DNA of 9,729 nt from assembly GCA_036524155.1 (NCBI GenBank), contig DATDCV010000158.1, positions 1-9,729 on the forward strand, given 5' to 3'. Shown one piece after another: positions 6,688-9,729 of the stretch. Origin of the DNA: DATDCV01 sp036524155. Lineage in GTDB: Bacteria; Verrucomicrobiota; Verrucomicrobiia; Limisphaerales; UBA8199. A model generated the notes under the pieces. The model was given only the letters and a program-made list of their open reading frames with translations. It was not told where the DNA came from and ran no database searches. Position 1 is the first letter of the stretch; the number at the start of each line of letters is the position of its first letter. The position numbers were made by a program, and so were the translations under genes.

Positions 6688-8475
6688 CTACCGTCGCTTG
6701 CCGAGCGTCAGCTCAATAAAATGGACCGGCAGCAGCGAATCAGTCCCATACCGCACACCGTAGGAAAAGGAATTCACTTGTGGCTCGGGGGTCCCGGTTC
6801 CGGTGCTTTCGCTTTCCGGAACTGGAAACGAGAGGTTGATTACCACGCCGCTATCCGTCCCCGGGCGCAAGGGCCTGAGCAGCCGGAGCGGAATACTTAT
6901 CTCGAATGTCGTGCGCGCCCCCTCACGCCGGGAGAAGCTCCTTACGCCCGGAACGGTCACCAGGCGCTTGTGGTCCGGCGTTTCGTTTTTCGCCTCGCTG
7001 CCGCCATAGTTAAAGCCCAGGCGCAGAAAATCACCGCCAAAGGCGGACTCGTTCAGCCGCGGCGCGATGCCCAACTGCAGCTCGTCTGAAAATCCATCTC
7101 CCGTTTCGACCGGTTTGACCGTCGGAACCGTGATGGCGAAATAAAGGTTCTCACGGTCGTAACAGCTCCGCACGTCGGCGTGCGTTTTCACTCCGTCCCC
7201 CAGCGGCAAAGAAAGGGCCTCGCCCCAATCCGCGAGGTCCCCATCCAGGCGCGGGGCAGGGCGCCGGAACTGGCTGGCTAATTCCTCGATGAATCGGAGT
7301 TCCCGGTTGAACCGATGCCGCCGCTCGCCGGCGATCACGTCGAATTCAAGGTGGGGCACCGACGCGAGCACCACCAGGTCTTTCAAAGGCCGGATTGTGA
7401 ACGTCTCAGACTCCGTCCCCCCGGCCGGCACCCGTAACGCCATTGTTGTTGGGGTGACGGAAAAGCTGCTGGTGTCGAACACCCAAGCCGCTCTTCCGGT
7501 CATGAACTCTTTATAGGGATTGTTCAACGAGATCGACACCGTCAGGCCCTCCGTGAGCAACTGTGAGCCCCGCCGGACACCGATCCTGGAACTGTTGCGG
7601 GCGGCGAACCGCAGACCCCCCATCACGTCGGCCTCAGTGTCCGTCAGTTCGCCGCGCTCGGTGACCACGCGCACGTCAAACCGCCCCTCCGCGACCCGCA
7701 CCTTCATGAAATGGAATTCCCCGCCTGATTTCTTATATTCGGGGCGCAACTCGGCGCCACCGCCGCCAGTGATGAAGTAACGGATCCCGTCGAATTCGCG
7801 GGTGGGCCCGTAGCTGTGATAATGGCCACCGAAAACCGCGGCGACCCGGCTGCTCAAGAACAGAGGATGCAGGGATTGCCGCCAAAACTCGTAAGCCCGC
7901 GGCGTTACGCGCTCGGGTTCCCAGACCGGAAAATGCAGGAACACGAATACCTGGCGCGCGGCGCTGGCTTTGAGATCCGCCTTCAACCACTCGAGCTCGG
8001 CGGGTCCCAGGTAGCCCCATTTTCCCTCCTCAGTGTTGTCGAGCAGCACGAAGTGAACGCTCCGATAGTCGAAAGACTGGTAGAACTTTCCGAAACGGCG
8101 GGCGTAGACCTTGCGCGCGTCCTTCGAATACGTGTCGTGGTTGCCGGGCAGTTGATAGTAGGGGACGGTCAAACCCTGGACGGCTTGCTCGTATTTGTCC
8201 CACTGCTTTTCCTTCCGCAAAGTTCCGTACCCGTAGATGAGATCCCCCAGGTTGACTACCAGCGCTGGTTCAAGCGCGTTGATCCTCGGGATCAGGCGCT
8301 CGAAGTTCCGGAAGCTTTCGCTTTCGAAGGTCGGCCGGGTGTCGCCGATAACGACAAACTCAAAGTTATCGCCACATACACCCGGACGCGCTGTCGCAAG
8401 CAGGAGGAAGATCGCCCCAAGTTTCGCGAGGACCAGGGCCCTTCCGCCGGATGGAATCCTCAGTCTGTCACGCAT
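6688..8475 (-). CDS. Secreted calcineurin-like metallophosphoesterase with C-terminal CBM9-like domain
   Basis: This is a 595-residue exported phosphoesterase. Residues 1-35 form a signal peptide (basic MRDRLR, hydrophobic LGAIFLLLA, cleavage near GVCG). The catalytic domain (about 38-275) shows the dimetal motifs in order: GDTR (44-47), GDLIYG (77-82), GNHD (111-114), LHFPVW (180-185) and GGHYH (216-220). The likely metal ligands are Asp45, Asp78, Asn112, His181, His218 and His220. The first motif has Arg where the common GDxH has His. TGGGGAE (236-242) closes the fold. Residues about 300-395 look like a beta sandwich. From about 405, PRLDGDLADW and LYFAITV resemble family 9 carbohydrate-binding modules, which suggests attachment to a polysaccharide or glycoconjugate. 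The substrate is unknown. The ATG has no clear ribosome site, but an in-frame TAA only a few codons upstream (8485-8487) limits the choice. It is convergent with the upstream plus-strand gene and divergent from hflX. Confidence 0.93.
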   Translation of the reverse strand: MRDRLRIPSGGRALVLAKLGAIFLLLATARPGVCGDNFEFVVIGDTRPTFESESFRNFERLIPRINALEPALVVNLGDLIYGYGTLRKEKQWDKYEQAVQGLTVPYYQLPGNHDTYSKDARKVYARRFGKFYQSFDYRSVHFVLLDNTEEGKWGYLGPAELEWLKADLKASAARQVFVFLHFPVWEPERVTPRAYEFWRQSLHPLFLSSRVAAVFGGHYHSYGPTREFDGIRYFITGGGGAELRPEYKKSGGEFHFMKVRVAEGRFDVRVVTERGELTDTEADVMGGLRFAARNSSRIGVRRGSQLLTEGLTVSISLNNPYKEFMTGRAAWVFDTSSFSVTPTTMALRVPAGGTESETFTIRPLKDLVVLASVPHLEFDVIAGERRHRFNRELRFIEELASQFRRPAPRLDGDLADWGEALSLPLGDGVKTHADVRSCYDRENLYFAITVPTVKPVETGDGFSDELQLGIAPRLNESAFGGDFLRLGFNYGGSEAKNETPDHKRLVTVPGVRSFSRREGARTTFEISIPLRLLRPLRPGTDSGVVINLSFPVPESESTGTGTPEPQVNSFSYGVRYGTDSLLPVHFIELTLGKRR

Positions 8476-8831
8476 ACCGCGAGGTTACGTCATGGACGAT
8501 TGGGCGCAAGCTCCGGCCGCAGGCGGGCTTGGCCCTGGCTCCGCAGTCACCCCAACGCCGACGAGGAACCTTCCAGTCGCGCGGCAGACCCAGCGTGCGT
8601 ATTAAAGGTTATGAGTTGGGGCTACTGGAAAGGCGAGGTCCTCGGCCGGCTTCTTAATCCGACGCACATCAGGTCAGCGTTCACGGCCAGGACCCAGAGT
8701 GAGATACTGATCTGCTCTTCCCATTTCGAATCTCCGCTGCTGGTTGTTCCGCCCTTGGGGAGCCGGGGGGTTCCACCCGTCTCCGAAATCAAACAGCCCT
8801 CCGAACTCCCCAAGGATCCGGAACACTAACC
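8476..8831. other. Divergent intergenic region, no confident gene
   Basis: This is the larger part of the 441-base gap between the phosphoesterase start and hflX. Two small plus-strand frames exist: 37 codons from ATG 8492, with GAGG seven bases before it, and 73 codons from ATG 8611. Neither encodes a recognisable motif, and both have the composition of chance frames. A 10-bp inverted repeat spans 8753-8815. An AT-rich patch near 8600-8607 (TTTAAT on the minus strand) could be a -10 for the phosphoesterase but has no matching -35. Confidence 0.4.
8753..8815. repeat. 10-bp inverted repeat upstream of hflX
   Basis: CCTTGGGGAG (8753-8762) is the exact reverse complement of CTCCCCAAGG (8806-8815), with a 43-base loop. 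The loop contains a G-run (8765-8770) and a nearby C-rich stretch that might pair internally. It is not followed by a T-run, so it is not a typical terminator. It could structure the hflX leader transcript, or it may be chance in GC-rich DNA. Confidence 0.5.
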
Positions 8832-8832
8832 C

Positions 8833-8861
8833 GGAGAAAAATGGCTTTCACACCGCCCTGA
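8833..8861 (+). promoter_or_regulatory. Candidate hflX leader: Shine-Dalgarno plus six-codon reading frame ending Pro-Pro-stop
   Basis: GGAG (8833-8836) stands four bases before an ATG at 8841, which opens the frame M-A-F-T-P-P-stop (TGA 8859-8861). This is a better ribosome site than the one before hflX itself, which starts 55 bases further on. Consecutive prolines before a stop codon are known to slow termination. Some hflX-type genes, such as the antibiotic-inducible hflXr of Listeria, are controlled by an upstream reading frame and attenuation. The 7-bp stem at 8860-8878 begins inside the stop codon. A leader-peptide role is my inference. The frame is very short and could be accidental. 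Confidence 0.35.
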
Positions 8862-8916
8862 GAAGTGGTAAATTTCTCTAAACGAATACTGAAAGGGTTT
8901 AGGCGAACGCTGAGAA

Positions 8917-9729
8917 TTGAAAGCGCTTATCGAGACAAACCGCCGGACCGAGCGAGTCTTTCTCGTCGGGGTTGAGCTTAAATCACGGAACGAGCGTATC
9001 GCCACCCAGGAATCCCTCGACGAACTTTCCCAACTGGCCAGCACCGCCGGCGGCGAAGTGGTGGCCGATGGCCTGCAAAAAATGGCGGCGCCCTGCGCGA
9101 CGACTTTCATCGGCAAGGGCAAGGCGTCGGAGTTTGCCCAATACTGCCGGAACGCGGACGTTGATACGGTTATCTTCGACGACGAACTCTCGCCGGCCCA
9201 GAGCCGCAACCTGGAAAAAGTCTTCAATTGCAAGGTGCTGGACCGGACATCGCTGATTCTGGATATTTTTGCCCAACGCGCGCGGACGCGCGAAGGCAAA
9301 CTGCAGATCGAATTGGCGCAACTGCAGCACTTGTTGCCGCGGTTGACCGGTTTTTGGGGCCACTTGTCGCGTCAGAAAGGCGGCATCGGCATGCGCGGCG
9401 GTGAAGGCGAAACGCAGTTGGAAACCGACCGGCGCCGGGTGCAAGATCGCATCGCCCGAATCCTGAAGGAGCTCGAGGTGGTCCGCCGGCAACGGTCAAC
9501 CCAGCGGCAGGCGCGACAGCGCAACCATTGGGCGCTCGCGTCCATTGTCGGCTACACCAACGCTGGCAAATCCACTCTTCTGAACTCGCTCACCGGCGCT
9601 ACCGTCCTGGCGGAAGACAAGCTGTTCGCGACGCTGGATCCCACCACGCGCCGGCTGCGGTTGCCGACGAATCAGAACGTGCTGCTCACGGACACCGTTG
9701 GTTTTATCCGCAAACTGCCTCACGGTTTG
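8917..9729 (+). CDS. hflX: GTPase HflX, ribosome-splitting factor (partial, C-terminus beyond right edge)
   Basis: HflX is a cytoplasmic GTPase that binds the 50S subunit and splits stalled or hibernating ribosomes, especially under heat or antibiotic stress. The N-terminal domain starts at ERVFLVGVEL (12-21) and includes FIGKGKASEF (64-73), VIFDDELSP (85-93) and VLDRTSLILDIFAQRA (107-122). A linker helix pair carries GGEGETQLETDRRR (161-174), where RGGEGET is a variant of the commoner RGPGET. The GTPase domain shows G1 GYTNAGKS (212-219), the switch I segment FATLDPTTRR (237-246) and G3 DTVG (259-262). The window ends at residue 271, so NKxD and the C-terminal domain are missing. TTG 8917 is chosen because an in-frame TGA lies at 8911-8913 and no other start precedes the conserved part. 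Its ribosome site is weak (AGGCGA, ten bases upstream). A short leader frame lies just before it. Confidence 0.96.
   Translation, partial: MKALIETNRRTERVFLVGVELKSRNERIATQESLDELSQLASTAGGEVVADGLQKMAAPCATTFIGKGKASEFAQYCRNADVDTVIFDDELSPAQSRNLEKVFNCKVLDRTSLILDIFAQRARTREGKLQIELAQLQHLLPRLTGFWGHLSRQKGGIGMRGGEGETQLETDRRRVQDRIARILKELEVVRRQRSTQRQARQRNHWALASIVGYTNAGKSTLLNSLTGATVLAEDKLFATLDPTTRRLRLPTNQNVLLTDTVGFIRKLPHGL

Noticed and set aside
8492..8605. 37-codon plus-strand frame with GAGG seven bases before its ATG
   Set aside because: The product is Pro/Ala/Gly-rich with no motif, and one short Shine-Dalgarno match is weak evidence. It is described only in the intergenic entry.
7816..8829. Plus-strand 337-codon frame opposite the phosphoesterase start and extending into the intergenic region
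   Set aside because: Most of it is antisense to well-supported phosphoesterase motifs. The part past 8475 (from ATG 8611) encodes nothing recognisable.
8841..8861. ATG 8841 as the true hflX start
   Set aside because: It is out of frame with hflX (76 bases before TTG 8917) and meets TGA after six codons. The TTG start gives an N-terminus that runs directly into the conserved domain.

Overview
The window is chromosomal DNA from a GC-rich bacterium. The most likely source is a Verrucomicrobiota relative of the Pedosphaera/Limisphaera group. This is an inference from gene style: a very long secreted alpha-2-macroglobulin with a helical N-terminal extension, an Asp-box propeller protein ending in a small beta module that closes with FYRVRCY, and a metallophosphoesterase joined to a CBM9-like domain. 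There are no insertion sequences, phage genes, tRNA or rRNA genes, or CRISPR arrays that I can see.

Layout. Positions 1-4497 (minus) hold the first 1499 codons of an alpha-2-macroglobulin family gene that runs off the left edge shortly after its GCTEQ thioester motif. A 160-base divergent gap carries two short palindromes and leads to 4661-6118 (plus), a secreted beta-propeller protein with five Asp boxes and an unresolved start. The 569 bases between that gene and the next convergent gene are not empty. They hold a possible small gene with a CxxC...HGICxxH metal-binding pattern (6187-6450), overlapped by four bases by a truncated N-terminus of a GH38/DUF5054-like glycoside hydrolase (6447-6614). 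That fragment contains a perfect 16-bp inverted repeat. Positions 6688-8475 (minus) encode a secreted calcineurin-type phosphoesterase. The 441-base divergent gap that follows carries a 10-bp inverted repeat and, just ahead of the last gene, a six-codon leader reading frame ending Pro-Pro-stop. Positions 8917-9729 (plus) are the first 271 codons of hflX, with a TTG start, cut by the right edge.

How the genes relate. The first four genes or fragments are mostly predicted to act outside the cytoplasm (protease trap, propeller, glycosidase remnant, phosphoesterase), but the alternating strands argue against one operon. HflX is a separate cytoplasmic ribosome-associated GTPase. I see no clear multi-gene defence or biosynthetic system. 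The most unusual signals are the hflX leader, the small zinc-type reading frame coupled to a decayed glycosidase start, the frame-matched inverted repeat, and the propeller gene whose signal peptide seems to begin upstream of any standard start codon.
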